Assembly: GCA_028641055.1 (NCBI GenBank)
Contig: CM054057.1
Span: 404,726,814-404,790,813, forward strand
Direction of reading: 5' to 3'
DNA length: 64,000 nucleotides
DNA from: Alopecurus myosuroides
Taxonomy: Eukaryota > Streptophyta > Magnoliopsida > Poales > Poaceae
The notes beneath the pieces were generated by a model. It did not search any database, was not told the origin of the DNA, and saw nothing but the letters and a program-made list of their open reading frames with translations. Both the position numbers and the translations under genes were made by a program. Positions within the stretch are counted from its first letter, which is position 1; the number at the start of each line of letters is the position of its first letter. Positions 42,916-56,072 of this stretch are shown one piece after another.

Positions 42916-45408
42916 CCCCGGTTTGCCTCTCCATTTTCCCTCTCATCCCTCTCCTTTTTATGCCCGTAGACCACCACAATAGTTCGCCGGAGACAGAAAC
43001 TTCCGCCGCCGTGTTTGCTCGATCCCGACGAAGGTAGGAAGCGATCGCCGCCCCTTTTGGTCCATTAGATTCCCCACTGTCTGACGCTTCTTATAAGACC
43101 TTTCTCTCAATTTTTGTCGCAGCAAAAGACGAGTTGGGAGCTCGCCGGGGCCGTAACCCACACGGCCATCTCGGTATCTCCTCGCCGCCATTATTTTTGA
43201 GCCCGTGGAGCCTCCTCGTGCTCACCATCGTTCCCGTCGTGCTTCACCGAGCCTCCCGGTGCCCTCACCTAGCCTCGGAAGCCACTGGAGCATCGCCGCC
43301 GTCCGCGCCATGAACGCCGGCCACCGCACAGCCATTTCTGCCGACCTCCCGTGCCGCCAGGTAAACCCTAGACCCCGTGCGCCGTTAGATTTGATCTGGA
43401 CGACCCCCGTTAAACCACTTACCGAAAGGGTATCGACGAATAGGATTGCGCCAAGTCAGCAGCGCGCCGATTTGCTATCCGCCGCTCGGCGCATCACGTA
43501 AATGGCCCAGGCCCACTCCTTGTCTACCGCATCATGCGGTAAATAGCCAATTTGAGCCCAACTGTCTCTAGGATTTATTCCCGAATAAAGATAGAATTAT
43601 CAATTTTACAGAAAAGCCCCTGTAACTTAGAACCTTCATAACTTTTCAACCATAAGCCCAAATTTAGCAAACTTAGACTTTTTGAAATCAGCACAACATG
43701 TGGAAACTTTTAGTCCTGTTAAAATTCAAATTTGACAAACTTAAATTGGTTCAAATTAAAATATGCTTGTTTGATGAATTTTGGCATAATTCAAATTCTA
43801 CAAATCCAAAAATTGCAAATAAAATATATTTGGAAATCTTAGGATGTGTACTTTTATACCTACTATCCCAAAATAATTTTTTGATCAAATTAAAATTGAA
43901 TTTAGAATTAAGTGGACTATTTGAGTATTTTTGACATAGATTTAATTCTATAAATAATTAGATTATGGTTCCTTAACCAAAATTGCTCCATTGGGTAACT
44001 TTGAATCAGATAAATTAGTGCCTAACCATTTTGGACACCCTTGGACCAATGGCCATGTGTTTTTGACCAAAAACCCAACATAGTGATACATCCATTTTCA
44101 CCATGTCTTAGAAATTGTTTCCATCTATTCTTTGATGTTATGGCTATTTGGAGCCAAGACCAAGTCCTTATAATGTGTCAATCACATATAGTACCAAGTA
44201 GTGAACTTTAGTTTTCTATCTACTTCTCCACTCCCCTTTCATGCTTCAAGAAATCATCAAGTTAGCAAAATGGAGATAAGACTCAAGCACAAGAAGAAAA
44301 CTTCATTTTCAACTTCGTGGCAACATGAAGAGCTACAAGGAAGATCAATGAAGAAGTTTTGAAGAAAAGACTTGGACTCAACAACTAGAAGCAACTCAAT
44401 GGAGTACAAGTGTATGAAGAAATGAAGAAGAAGACATCTTCCTCTCTCTTTCTATTTTTCTTATTTCTTTCTTTCCAAATAGTACTTAGTGATATTTTGT
44501 GCCCCCAACCTTGGACCAACTAGTGATAAGCCATGAAGAATTTGTCAATACCAAGAGAAGAATCCATCCAAGTAACAAGTCTACAATAGAAGCATGAATA
44601 TGATCTTCAAGAAGACAAGCATGTGAAGACTTTGAGCAATCCACACAAGTTGAAGAATAACAAGTGTTTTTGTCCAACCATAGACCCAAAATGGAAAATA
44701 CCAATACTTATCTTGTTATATCTATTGCTATGAAGTTAGTTGAACCTAGACCTACCTTAACACAAAATGGAAAGACTAACTTAGATCACTCAAATGTTTT
44801 GATGAAAACAACTAAGTGTTACACTTTGTTATGTGTTACTTTAGTTGAAATAGTGAGATCACCTTGGTGAACTCTTGGAACTTCCTTGACAAGTATGACC
44901 AATTGAGTTTGAATATTTCATACCCAAGTCTTTACCAACTATAGTCCCTTCTGGAAGACCTCAACCAAATCACAATAGTTTCCTTAGCAAACTAAATTAT
45001 TGTGATTAACATAAAACCCTTCTGACTAAGTGTGTTGATTGTTATTCTTTGTTTTCTTGTTGTTTGTGAATGTTGTCTATTTTTATTTGTTTGACTTGTC
45101 CAGATTGTACAAAGAGAAACTATCTAGTGGTGAAGAGAGTGTACCTCTACACCAACTTTAACAAGTCAAGTGGCATGCTTCATAAACTTCCTAAGATTTT
45201 ATATGCATTAGGGTTTCACAAAATTGCATGGTTAGGATTTTTGTTAAACAATGATATGCAAACCAAGTAGAGATAGTTACCTGTTATCTTGATCCTAGTA
45301 GATACCAAAGTGAAATTGTTTGCTTAGCCATGCTTGTAGACTAAGTTGGATATTATTCCAATGATGATTGTTATATGAGAGATGTATTATTTTTACTTGG
45401 CAAGGGAG

Positions 45409-45774
45409 ATAGACCTGAATTGCCCATGGAGATAGACCATTACTTGGCACTGGAGATAGTCCAGCATAGCCACTGGAGATAGACCATCACCACCTTTGGA
45501 GATAGACCATTGGCGTTTCAAGGCAAAGGAGAAAGACCTGCCTCTGGAGATAGACCAGCATCACCTTTGGAGATAGACCATTTGTGTTACAAGGCAAAGG
45601 AGAAAGACCTGCCACTGGAGATAGACGAGCACCACCTTTGGAGATAGACCATTGGTGTGACATGGCAAAGGAGAAAGACCTGCCACGGGAGATAGACCAG
45701 CACAACCTTTGGAGATAGACCATTGGTGTTATAAGGCTCTGGAGATAGACCAGTATAGCCTATGGAGATAGACC
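45409..45774 (+). repeat. GGAGATAGACC minisatellite in LTR2
   Basis: Same array as in LTR1 with small substitutions; copy number is unchanged. Confidence 0.85.
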
Positions 45775-46914
45775 TTTATTGTTGTAAGAACTTGGAACCA
45801 AATTCTTCATAGTTCACTGAATTGTACCTGTGAACCACTTTAGATGAAAAATGTTTTACAAAAGGATAGGATAAAACTAGCTTTCTGCAAAATCTAGCCT
45901 TGAACTCCACTTAGCCAAATAAGCATGTAGAAGATAGAAATTTACAAGAAATCCACCATAGTGTCATTTGCCAATACATTAAATTGTATTGACCCCTTGT
46001 GGCTGCATATTCCATCCTGCAGATAATCTGAAGACGAGTGAAGATTTCGTTTAGGATCTCGAGACTATCGCCAACATGTTTTGCCTATGGCACATGAAGA
46101 AGATGGGATCAATGTTATTCTATGTTTTCCGCTGTATTTCTTTGTTTTCTGCTAGTCTTCTAAGACTATGCAAGTTGTAATCCTATTTTGTAAAAACTGG
46201 ATCATGCGATGTAATAGAATTTGATGCATTTGCATGATATTTCATTTTGTACTGTGGTGCTAGCAATTGATCCAGGGACTAGCACAATAACACAGGTGTC
46301 CTTACATTATTTAAATGTGGGAACGCTACAAAATGGTATGAGAGCATTGTGTTGCCTATAGGATTCGAGACCCTAAGTTTGGAAAAGACCCTAGGTTTAA
46401 AATTTACTATGTTCAAACTTTCTAGAAACAAAACAATCATCTTAATTCTTCTCATATCATCTCATCTATTATTCACCTTCAAAATTTTATAGATGACCTA
46501 CCTCTTCAATACCATCAAGAGAGAAATGTTTATGACCCTACATGAAGTGCAAGAATTATTTTCACCACATGAAGACCTACACTCAACATTTTAATGAAGA
46601 ACTTGAAGAAAGACTTATACTTCGCAACAATCAAGAACATCTCAAGACATTGAGAGAAGAATTTGAAGACCTCAAGAAGATATAGATGAGACCACCAATC
46701 TAATTACTTTGTTAGAACAACGTTAACGTGTTAGTGTATTGATCATACCAATGAGTGTGGTATGACAATATTAGTTTGTTTTCTAAAAACCATGTTGTTT
46801 GGTGTTTGTTATGTGTTGATTGCAAGATGAGTTCCCTTGATATGCTCTGTTGGGAAAGGAACCTTCCTTAGATATTTTTGAACTATACTCATCCATCCTA
46901 ACCCCCCCACACAG

Positions 46915-47997
46915 ATGCCTCCTCGTCGTGACCCCGACAACAACAACAACAACAACAATGATGTGGTGCAGCAGATGATGACTGCTCAAGCTCAGCTTAT
47001 GCAAGTGATGACTCAGTTTATTGCAATTGCCAACTATAACAAAAACGCAGACCCCCCAGTGGATAGACTTGCTAGATTCCTAAGACTTAGGCCCTCTAAG
47101 TTCTCCTATTCGTCCTAGCCAATTGTGGCAGACGACTGGCTCCGCACTATTAACAAGGACTTAGTGACTTGTGAGTGCACTGAAGCTGAGAAGGTGAGAT
47201 TCGCTGCTCATCTGCTCGAAGGACCATCAGCATTATGGTGGGAGACTTATCAAGTTACCCATCCTTTGGAAGGAATGACATGGGATACCTTCAAAGAGGG
47301 ATTTCGCAATGCTCACATTTCCTCCGGTGTAATGAAACTGAAGAAAGATGAGTTCCGAAGCATGAAGCAGGGAGATAGAACACTGAAGGAATACATAGAT
47401 GACTTCAGCTCACTCTCAAGGTATGCACCTGAGGATATTGACACTAATGCTAAGAGGAAGGAGAAATGTCTCAACGGACTGAGTGGTGAAATGAAGATAC
47501 CACTGTCAGTGGCATATGCTCCAAACTATCAAGCCCTACTTGATCAAGCTATCACTCTTGACAACAATCTGAGGAAGGAAGAAAGCAAGAAGAGGAAGTA
47601 TAGTGCCATCAAATATCACTGTGAATAAAATGGTGGACATAGCCCTCACAAGCATGGGAATCATCACAACAATGGGAGTGGCCACAATCACCAAGGCCAT
47701 AACCACAAGGGTGGATACAAAGGAAACTATGGACGTCACATAAACAATAAAGAGCGCAATGGAAATGGATATGGTAATGGACAACACCGTAACAAAGGAA
47801 AGAAAGATCTTAGTCAAGTGGTGTGCTTCAATTGCAGAAAGGCGGGACATTATGCAAGTGACTGTCCCGAGAGAAGGAATGAGCATAACCAATCAGTCGA
47901 GAAGGATATTAGCCAAGTGGAGTGTTTCATGTGTAAGAAATCAGGACATTATGTTAAAGACTGCCCAAGTGGAGGTCATTCTGCAAGTGAGCCTTGA
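46915..47997 (+). pseudogene. Gag of unit 2 (gypsy type)
   Basis: ATG 46915. The frame is uninterrupted up to an in-frame TAG at 47116-47118, then the same frame continues through the capsid domain to a second stop TAA at 47626-47628 (a GAA codon in unit 1). It continues again through both zinc knuckles to TGA 47995-47997. So two nonsense codons separate the N-terminal piece, capsid part and nucleocapsid part. Other differences from unit 1 include CLNGL for FINGL. The 47626 stop is shared with unit 3, which marks units 2 and 3 as direct duplicates. Confidence 0.9.
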
Positions 47998-49361
47998 CAA
48001 CCGAATGCAGCCACCACTGAATAAAGACCAAATTCTCACTTAAGAGTGTCTAACACGCAATAAATCTTATTTAAGTGTTATTCGGGAAATAAATGTTTCT
48101 TAGAAGTTTCTTCCAATGTAATAAACTACAAAGAGTGGTTGAGAAATGTGTTCCCTTTTAAATAAAATGAGATCATGTTGTGAAATCCTCTCAACTTGGC
48201 ATTTTGATTGACCCAAAGAGTGACCCCTCAGGGTCAAAGGTACTTTAACATACCTATGTTGGTCTACATCTCTATCATGAAGGAAAGTTCTACTTAAGCC
48301 AATATGGAATCAAGCAACACTTCAATCTAAAGAAAATAGACTACCCCCAAAAGTTTCTTTTAAGGGTGGTAGCCCACCCAATTGTTTTGGAAACCCACTT
48401 ACCAAACCTAATCTTTCTTTCTAGACTTCCCAAATATCAGGACGAGATTTCTTTTAAGGGTGGTAGTCTGTAACATCCATGATTTTTGGAAAACTCAAAA
48501 ATCACAAAAATTTGAAACTTTTGTTTTCAGGTCAATACAAGTCACCAAAAACAAATAAAACTCAAATACAAATGAAATATTAGGTCCTATACCACGTATA
48601 TTGGAATTGGAAGCCCAGTTATGCCCTTGTTCCTTAAATCCTAAAACCATATTCAAAAATAAGTTTCTTTAAATAAAGGGAATATCTTTTTACTAGCAAA
48701 CATTTACCTAAAATGTTTACAACTCCAATATGACTTTGAAGATAGTTTATGGCAACAAAAAAATCAAAGATTTATAAGCCTTAATAAAGTCTAAGCCTAA
48801 AAAAACATTTGATAAGAGTAAAATATTTAATAATAACTTTTAATTGTTATTCCAAAATTTAAACATAAAGGTGTGAAAAAAATGCATTGCTGTGAAAATA
48901 ACATAAAAGAGGGCATTGAAAACAATATTATGACATGAGGTTTTATTCTAAATTTTATTAAGCCACTTTAATGATTATTACTTTTTCTATTTTAAAAAAA
49001 TGGCATTAGTTGCTATTAATAAATCACTTATATCTTAAAATTATAAAATATGAAAATAAGTGCTAATGATCTTCAAAAATAATATTACACTAATAGTATG
49101 TCACTGAAATTTAATTTGACCAATATTCATATTTTATAATTTTCTAAATTAAAAATGACATTAATTACTATTAAGGAATTATTTCAATTTTCAAAAATTC
49201 AATAATAAAAATATGTTGAACTGTTTACAAAAATGATATTGTTTGAAAGGCATTAATATTACAGGATTTTAGAAATTTATTTGACCTTATTTGGATTAAT
49301 AAAACAGAAGTTATTAACATTTTATCAAAAACAGAAAAGAAAAGAAAAAGAAAAGAAAAAG

Positions 49362-49493
49362 TGACGTCATCGATGACGTCATGTCATCCCCTTCCTCTCG
49401 CCAGAAATCACGCCCGTGACAGATGAATTGTAACCCCGCTGATTCCTCGCGATTGAATGCTCGAATCAATGCATTGGTCTCTTCCCTATATAG
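49362..49493 (+). promoter_or_regulatory. LTR3 core promoter: perfect TGACGTCA palindrome and TATA box
   Basis: Identical to LTR2 in palindrome, TATA box and spacing. Confidence 0.65.
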
Positions 49494-51986
49494 CCCCGGT
49501 TTGCCTCTCCATTTTCCCTCTCATCCCTCTCCTTTTTATGCCCGTAGACCACCACAATAGTTCGCCGGAGACAGAAACTTCCGCCGCCGTGTTTGCTCGA
49601 TCCCGACGAAGGTAGGAAGCGATCGCCGCCCCTTTTGGTCCATTAGATTCCCCACTGTCTGACGCTTCTTATAAGACCTTTCTCTCAATTTTTGTCGCAG
49701 CAAAAGACGAGTTGGGAGCTCGCCGGGGCCGTAACCCACACGGCCATCTCGGGATCTCCTCGCCGCCATTATTTTTGAGCCCGTGGAGCCTCCTCGTGCT
49801 CACCATCGTTCCCGTCGTGCTTCACCGAGCCTCCCGGTGCCCTCACCTAGCCTCGGAAGCCACTGGAGCATCGCCGCCGTCCGCGCCATGAACGCCGGCC
49901 ACCGCACAGCCATTTCTGCCGACCTCCCGTGCCGCCAGGTAAACCCTAGACCCCGTGCGCCGTTAGATTTGATCTGGACGACCCCCGTTAAACCACTTAC
50001 CGAAAGGGTATCGACGAATAGGATTGCGCCAAGTCAGCAGCGCGCCGATTTGCTATCCGCCGCTCGGCGCATCACGTAAATGGCCCAGGCCCACTCCTTG
50101 TCTACCGCATCATGCGGTAAATAGCCAATTTGAGCCCAACTGTCTCTAGGATTTATTCCCGAATAAAGATAGAATTATCAATTTTGCAGAAAAGCCCCTG
50201 TAACTTAGAACCTTCATAACTTTTCAACCATAAGCCCAAATTTAGCAAACTTAGACTTTTTGAAATCAGCACAACATGTGGAAACTTTTAGTCCTGTTAA
50301 AATTCAAATTTGACAAACTTAAATTGGTTCAAATTAAAATATGCTTGTTTGATGAATTTTGGCATAATTCAAATTCTACAAATCCAAAAATTGCAAATAA
50401 AATATATTTGGAAATCTTAGGATGTGTACTTTTATACCTACTATCCCAAAATAATTTTTTGATCAAATTAAAATTGAATTTAGAATTAAGTGGACTATTT
50501 GAGTATTTTTGACATAGATTTAATTCTATAAATAATTAGATTATGGTTCCTTAACCAAAATTGCTCCATTGGGTAACTTTGAATCAGATAAATTAGTGCC
50601 TAACCATTTTGGACACCCTTGGACCAATGGCCATGTGTTTTTGACCAAAAACCCAACATAGTGATACATCCATTTTCACCATGTCTTAGAAATTGTTTCC
50701 ATCTATTCTTTGATGTTATGGCTATTTGGAGCCAAGACCAAGTCCTTATAATGTGTCAATCACATATAGTACCAAGTAGTGAACTTTAGTTTTCTATCTA
50801 CTTCTCCACTCCCCTTTCATGCTTCAAGAAATCATCAAGTTAGCAAAATGGAGATAAGACTCAAGCACAAGAAGAAAACTTCATTTTCAACTTCGTGGCA
50901 ACATGAAGAGCTACAAGGAAGATCAATGAAGAAGTTTTGAAGAAAAGACTTGGACTCAACAACTAGAAGCAACTCAATGGAGTACAAGTGTATGAAGAAA
51001 TGAAGAAGAAGACATCTTCCTCTCTCTTTCTATTTTTCTTATTTCTTTCTTTCCAAATAGTACTTAGTGATATTTTGTGCCCCCAACCTTGGACCAACTA
51101 GTGATAAGCCATGAAGAATTTGTCAATACCAAGAGAAGAATCCATCCAAGTAACAAGTCTACAATAGAAGCATGAATATGATCTTCAAGAAGACAAGCAT
51201 GTGAAGACTTTGAGCAATCCACACAAGTTGAAGAATAACAAGTGTTTTTGTCCAACCATAGACCCAAAATGGAAAATACCAATACTTATCTTGTTATATC
51301 TATTGCTATGAAGTTAGTTGAACCTAGACCTACCTTAACACAAAATGGAAAGACTAACTTAGATCACTCAAATGTTTTGATGAAAACAACTAAGTGTTAC
51401 ACTTTGTTATGTGTTACTTTAGTTGAAATAGTGAGATCACCTTGGTGAACTCTTGGAACTTCCTTGACAAGTATGACCAATTGAGTTTGAATATTTCATA
51501 CCCAAGTCTTTACCAACTATAGTCCCTTCTGGAAGACCTCAACCAAATCACAATAGTTTCCTTAGCAAACTAAATTATTGTGATTAACATAAAACCCTTC
51601 TGACTAAGTGTGTTGATTGTTATTCTTTGTTTTCTTGTTGTTTGTGAATGTTGTCTATTTTTATTTGTTTGACTTGTCCAGATTGTACAAAGAGAAACTA
51701 TCTAGTGGTGAAGAGAGTGTACCTCTACACCAACTTTAACAAGTCAAGTGGCATGCTTCATAAACTTCCTAAGATTTTATATGCATTAGGGTTTCACAAA
51801 ATTGCATGGTTAGGATTTTTGTTAAACAATGATATGCAAACCAAGTAGAGATAGTTACCTGTTATCTTGATCCTAGTAGATACCAAAGTGAAATTGTTTG
51901 CTTAGCCATGCTTGTAGACTAAGTTGGATATTATTCCAATGATGATTGTTATATGAGAGATGTATTATTTTTACTTGGCAAGGGAG

Positions 51987-52352
51987 ATAGACCTGAATTG
52001 CCCATGGAGATAGACCATTACTTGGCACTGGAGATAGTCCAGCATAGCCACTGGAGATAGACCATCACCACCTTTGGAGATAGACCATTGGCGTTTCAAG
52101 GCAAAGGAGAAAGACCTGCCTCTGGAGATAGACCAGCATCACCTTTGGAGATAGACCATTTGTGTTACAAGGCAAAGGAGAAAGACCTGCCACTGGAGAT
52201 AGACGAGCACCACCTTTGGAGATAGACCATTGGTGTGACATGGCAAAGGAGAAAGACCTGCCACGGGAGATAGACCAGCACAACCTTTGGAGATAGACCA
52301 TTGGTGTTATAAGGCTCTGGAGATAGACCAGTATAGCCTATGGAGATAGACC
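51987..52352 (+). repeat. GGAGATAGACC minisatellite in LTR3
   Basis: Same array as in LTR2, apparently without change. Confidence 0.85.
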
Positions 52353-53492
52353 TTTATTGTTGTAAGAACTTGGAACCAAATTCTTCATAGTTCACTGAAT
52401 TGTACCTGTGAACCACTTTAGATGAAAAATGTTTTACAAAAGGATAGGATAAAACTAGCTTTCTGCAAAATCTAGCCTTGAACTCCACTTAGCCAAATAA
52501 GCATGTAGAAGATAGAAATTTACAAGAAATCCACCATAGTGTCATTTGCCAATACATTAAATTGTATTGACCCCTTGTGGCTGCATATTCCATCCTGCAG
52601 ATAATCTGAAGACGAGTGAAGATTTCGTTTAGGATCTCGAGACTATCGCCAACATGTTTTGCCTATGGCACATGAAGAAGATGGGATCAATGTTATTCTA
52701 TGTTTTCCGCTGTATTTCTTTGTTTTCTGCTAGTCTTCTAAGACTATGCAAGTTGTAATCCTATTTTGTAAAAACTGGATCATGCGATGTAATAGAATTT
52801 GATGCATTTGCATGATATTTCATTTTGTACTGTGGTGCTAGCAATTGATCCAGGGACTAGCACAATAACACAGGTGTCCTTACATTATTTAAATGTGGGA
52901 ACGCTACAAAATGGTATGAGAGCATTGTGTTGCCTATAGGATTCGAGACCCTAAGTTTGGAAAAGACCCTAGGTTTAAAATTTACTATGTTCAAACTTTC
53001 TAGAAACAAAACAATCATCTTAATTCTTCTCATATCATCTCATCTATTATTCACCTTCAAAATTTTATAGATGACCTACCTCTTCAATACCATCAAGAGA
53101 GAAATGTTTATGACCCTACATGAAGTGCAAGAATTATTTTCACCACATGAAGACCTACACTCAACATTTTAATGAAGAACTTGAAGAAAGACTTATACTT
53201 CGCAACAATCAAGAACATCTCAAGACATTGAGAGAAGAATTTGAAGACCTCAAGAAGATATAGATGAGACCACCAATCTAATTACTTTGTTAGAACAACG
53301 TTAACGTGTTAGTGTATTGATCATACCAATGAGTGTGGTATGACAATATTAGTTTGTTTTCTAAAAACCATGTTGTTTGGTGTTTGTTATGTGTTGATTG
53401 CAAGATGAGTTCCCTTGATATGCTCTGTTGGGAAAGGAACCTTCCTTAGATATTTTTGAACTATACTCATCCATCCTAACCCCCCCACACAG

Positions 53493-54576
53493 ATGCCTCC
53501 TCGTCGTGACCCCCGACAACAACAACAACAACAACAATGATGTGGTGCAGCAGATGATGACTGCTCAAGCTCAGCTTATGCAAGTGATGACTCAGTTTAT
53601 TGCAATTGCCAACTATAACAAAAACGCAGACCCCCCAGTGGATAGACTTGCTAGATTCCTAAGACTTAGGCCCTCTAAGTTCTCCTATTCGTCCTAGCCA
53701 ATTGTGGCAGACGACTGGCTCCGCACTATTAACAAGGACTTAGTGACTTGTGAGTGCACTGAAGCTGAGAAGGTGAGATTCGCTGCTCATCTGCTCGAAG
53801 GACCATCAACATTATGGTGGGAGACTTATCAAGTTACCCATCCTTTGGAAGGAATGACATGGGATACCTTCAAAGAGGGATTTCGCAATGCTCACATTTC
53901 CTCCGGTGTAATGAAACTGAAGAAAGATGAGTTCCGAAGCATGAAGCAGGGAGATAGAACACTGAAGGAATACATAGATGACTTCAGCTCACTCTCAAGG
54001 TATGCACCTGAGGATATTGACACTAATGCTAAGAGGAAGGAGAAATGTCTCAACGGACTGAGTGGTGAAATGAAGATACCACTGTCAGTGGCATATGCTC
54101 CAAACTATCAAGCCCTACTTGATCAAGCTATCACTCTTGACAACAATCTGAGGAAGGAAGAAAGCAAGAAGAGGAAGTATAGTGCCATCAAATATCACTG
54201 TGAATAAAATGGTGGACATAGCCCTCACAAGCATGGGAATCATCACAACAATGGGAGTGGCCACAATCACCAAGGCCATAACCACAAGGGTGGATACAAA
54301 GGAAACTATGGACGTCACATAAACAATAAAGAGCGCAATGGAAATGGATATGGTAATGGACAACACCGTAACAAAGGAAAGAAAGATCTTAGTCAAGTGG
54401 TGTGCTTCAATTGCAGAAAGGCGGGACATTATGCAAGTGACTGTCCCGAGAGAAGGAATGAGCATAACCAATCAGTCGAGAAGGATATTAGCCAAGTGGA
54501 GTGTTTCATGTGTAAGAAATCAGGACATTATGTTAAAGACTGCCCAAGTGGAGGTCATTCTGCAAGTGAGCCTTGA
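53493..54576 (+). pseudogene. Gag of unit 3 (gypsy type)
   Basis: ATG 53493. An extra C near 53510 (GACCCCCGAC against GACCCCGAC) shifts the frame after six codons. The main frame shows the same TAG (53695-53697) and the same TAA (54205-54207) as unit 2, then both zinc knuckles, ending TGA 54574-54576. The difference from unit 2 in the capsid is minimal (SAL to STL). The extra C is therefore the newest lesion, after duplication. Confidence 0.9.
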
Positions 54577-55940
54577 CAACCGAATGCAGCCACCACTGAA
54601 TAAAGACCAAATTCTCACTTAAGAGTGTCTAACACGCAATAAATCTTATTTAAGTGTTATTCGGGAAATAAATGTTTCTTAGAAGTTTCTTCCAATGTAA
54701 TAAACTACAAAGAGTGGTTGAGAAATGTGTTCCCTTTTAAATAAAATGAGATCATGTTGTGAAATCCTCTCAACTTGGCATTTTGATTGACCCAAAGAGT
54801 GACCCCTCAGGGTCAAAGGTACTTTAACATACCTATGTTGGTCTACATCTCTATCATGAAGGAAAGTTCTACTTAAGCCAATATGGAATCAAGCAACACT
54901 TCAATCTAAAGAAAATAGACTACCCCCAAAAGTTTCTTTTAAGGGTGGTAGCCCACCCAATTGTTTTGGAAACCCACTTACCAAACCTAATCTTTCTTTC
55001 TAGACTTCCCAAATATCAGGACGAGATTTCTTTTAAGGGTGGTAGTCTGTAACATCCATGATTTTTGGAAAACTCAAAAATCACAAAAATTTGAAACTTT
55101 TGTTTTCAGGTCAATACAAGTCACCAAAAACAAATAAAACTCAAATACAAATGAAATATTAGGTCCTATACCACGTATATTGGAATTGGAAGCCCAGTTA
55201 TGCCCTTGTTCCTTAAATCCTAAAACCATATTCAAAAATAAGTTTCTTTAAATAAAGGGAATATCTTTTTACTAGCAAACATTTACCTAAAATGTTTACA
55301 ACTCCAATATGACTTTGAAGATAGTTTATGGCAACAAAAAAATCAAAGATTTATAAGCCTTAATAAAGTCTAAGCCTAAAAAAACATTTGATAAGAGTAA
55401 AATATTTAATAATAACTTTTAATTGTTATTCCAAAATTTAAACATAAAGGTGTGAAAAAAATGCATTGCTGTGAAAATAACATAAAAGAGGGCATTGAAA
55501 ACAATATTATGACATGAGGTTTTATTCTAAATTTTATTAAGCCACTTTAATGATTATTACTTTTTCTATTTTAAAAAAATGGCATTAGTTGCTATTAATA
55601 AATCACTTATATCTTAAAATTATAAAATATGAAAATAAGTGCTAATGATCTTCAAAAATAATATTACACTAATAGTATGTCACTGAAATTTAATTTGACC
55701 AATATTCATATTTTATAATTTTCTAAATTAAAAATGACATTAATTACTATTAAGGAATTATTTCAATTTTCAAAAATTCAATAATAAAAATATGTTGAAC
55801 TGTTTACAAAAATGATATTGTTTGAAAGGCATTAATATTACAGGATTTTAGAAATTTATTTGACCTTATTTGGATTAATAAAACAGAAGTTATTAACATT
55901 TTATCAAAAACAGAAAAGAAAAGAAAAAGAAAAGAAAAAG

Positions 55941-56072
55941 TGACGTCATCGATGACGTCATGTCATCCCCTTCCTCTCGCCAGAAATCACGCCCGTGACA
56001 GATGAATTGTAACCCCGCTGATTCCTCGCGATTGAATGCTCGAATCAATGCATTGGTCTCTTCCCTATATAG
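55941..56072 (+). promoter_or_regulatory. LTR4 core promoter: perfect TGACGTCA palindrome and TATA box
   Basis: Same palindrome, TATATAG and spacing as LTR2 and LTR3. Confidence 0.65.

Larger units (their letters stand above)
41891..46330 (+). repeat. LTR2 of the tandem gypsy block
   Basis: 4440 bp, full-length form. Promoter palindrome 42784-42803 and TATATAG 42909-42915. Private variants include TAACATCCCTG at the start and TTTTACAGA at 43608. Its 3' half matches LTR3 at sites where LTR4 differs. Confidence 0.95.
48469..52908 (+). repeat. LTR3 of the tandem gypsy block (chimeric)
   Basis: 4440 bp. The 5' part carries LTR4-type variants (TAACATCCATG start, TTTATAAGCC, CATTAATTACT, TTTTGCAGA at 50186). 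The 3' part carries LTR2-type variants (CTTAAATTGG at 50322, GGGTAACTTTG, GAATATGATC, GGCATGCTT). Promoter palindrome 49362-49381, TATATAG 49487-49493. Confidence 0.95.
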
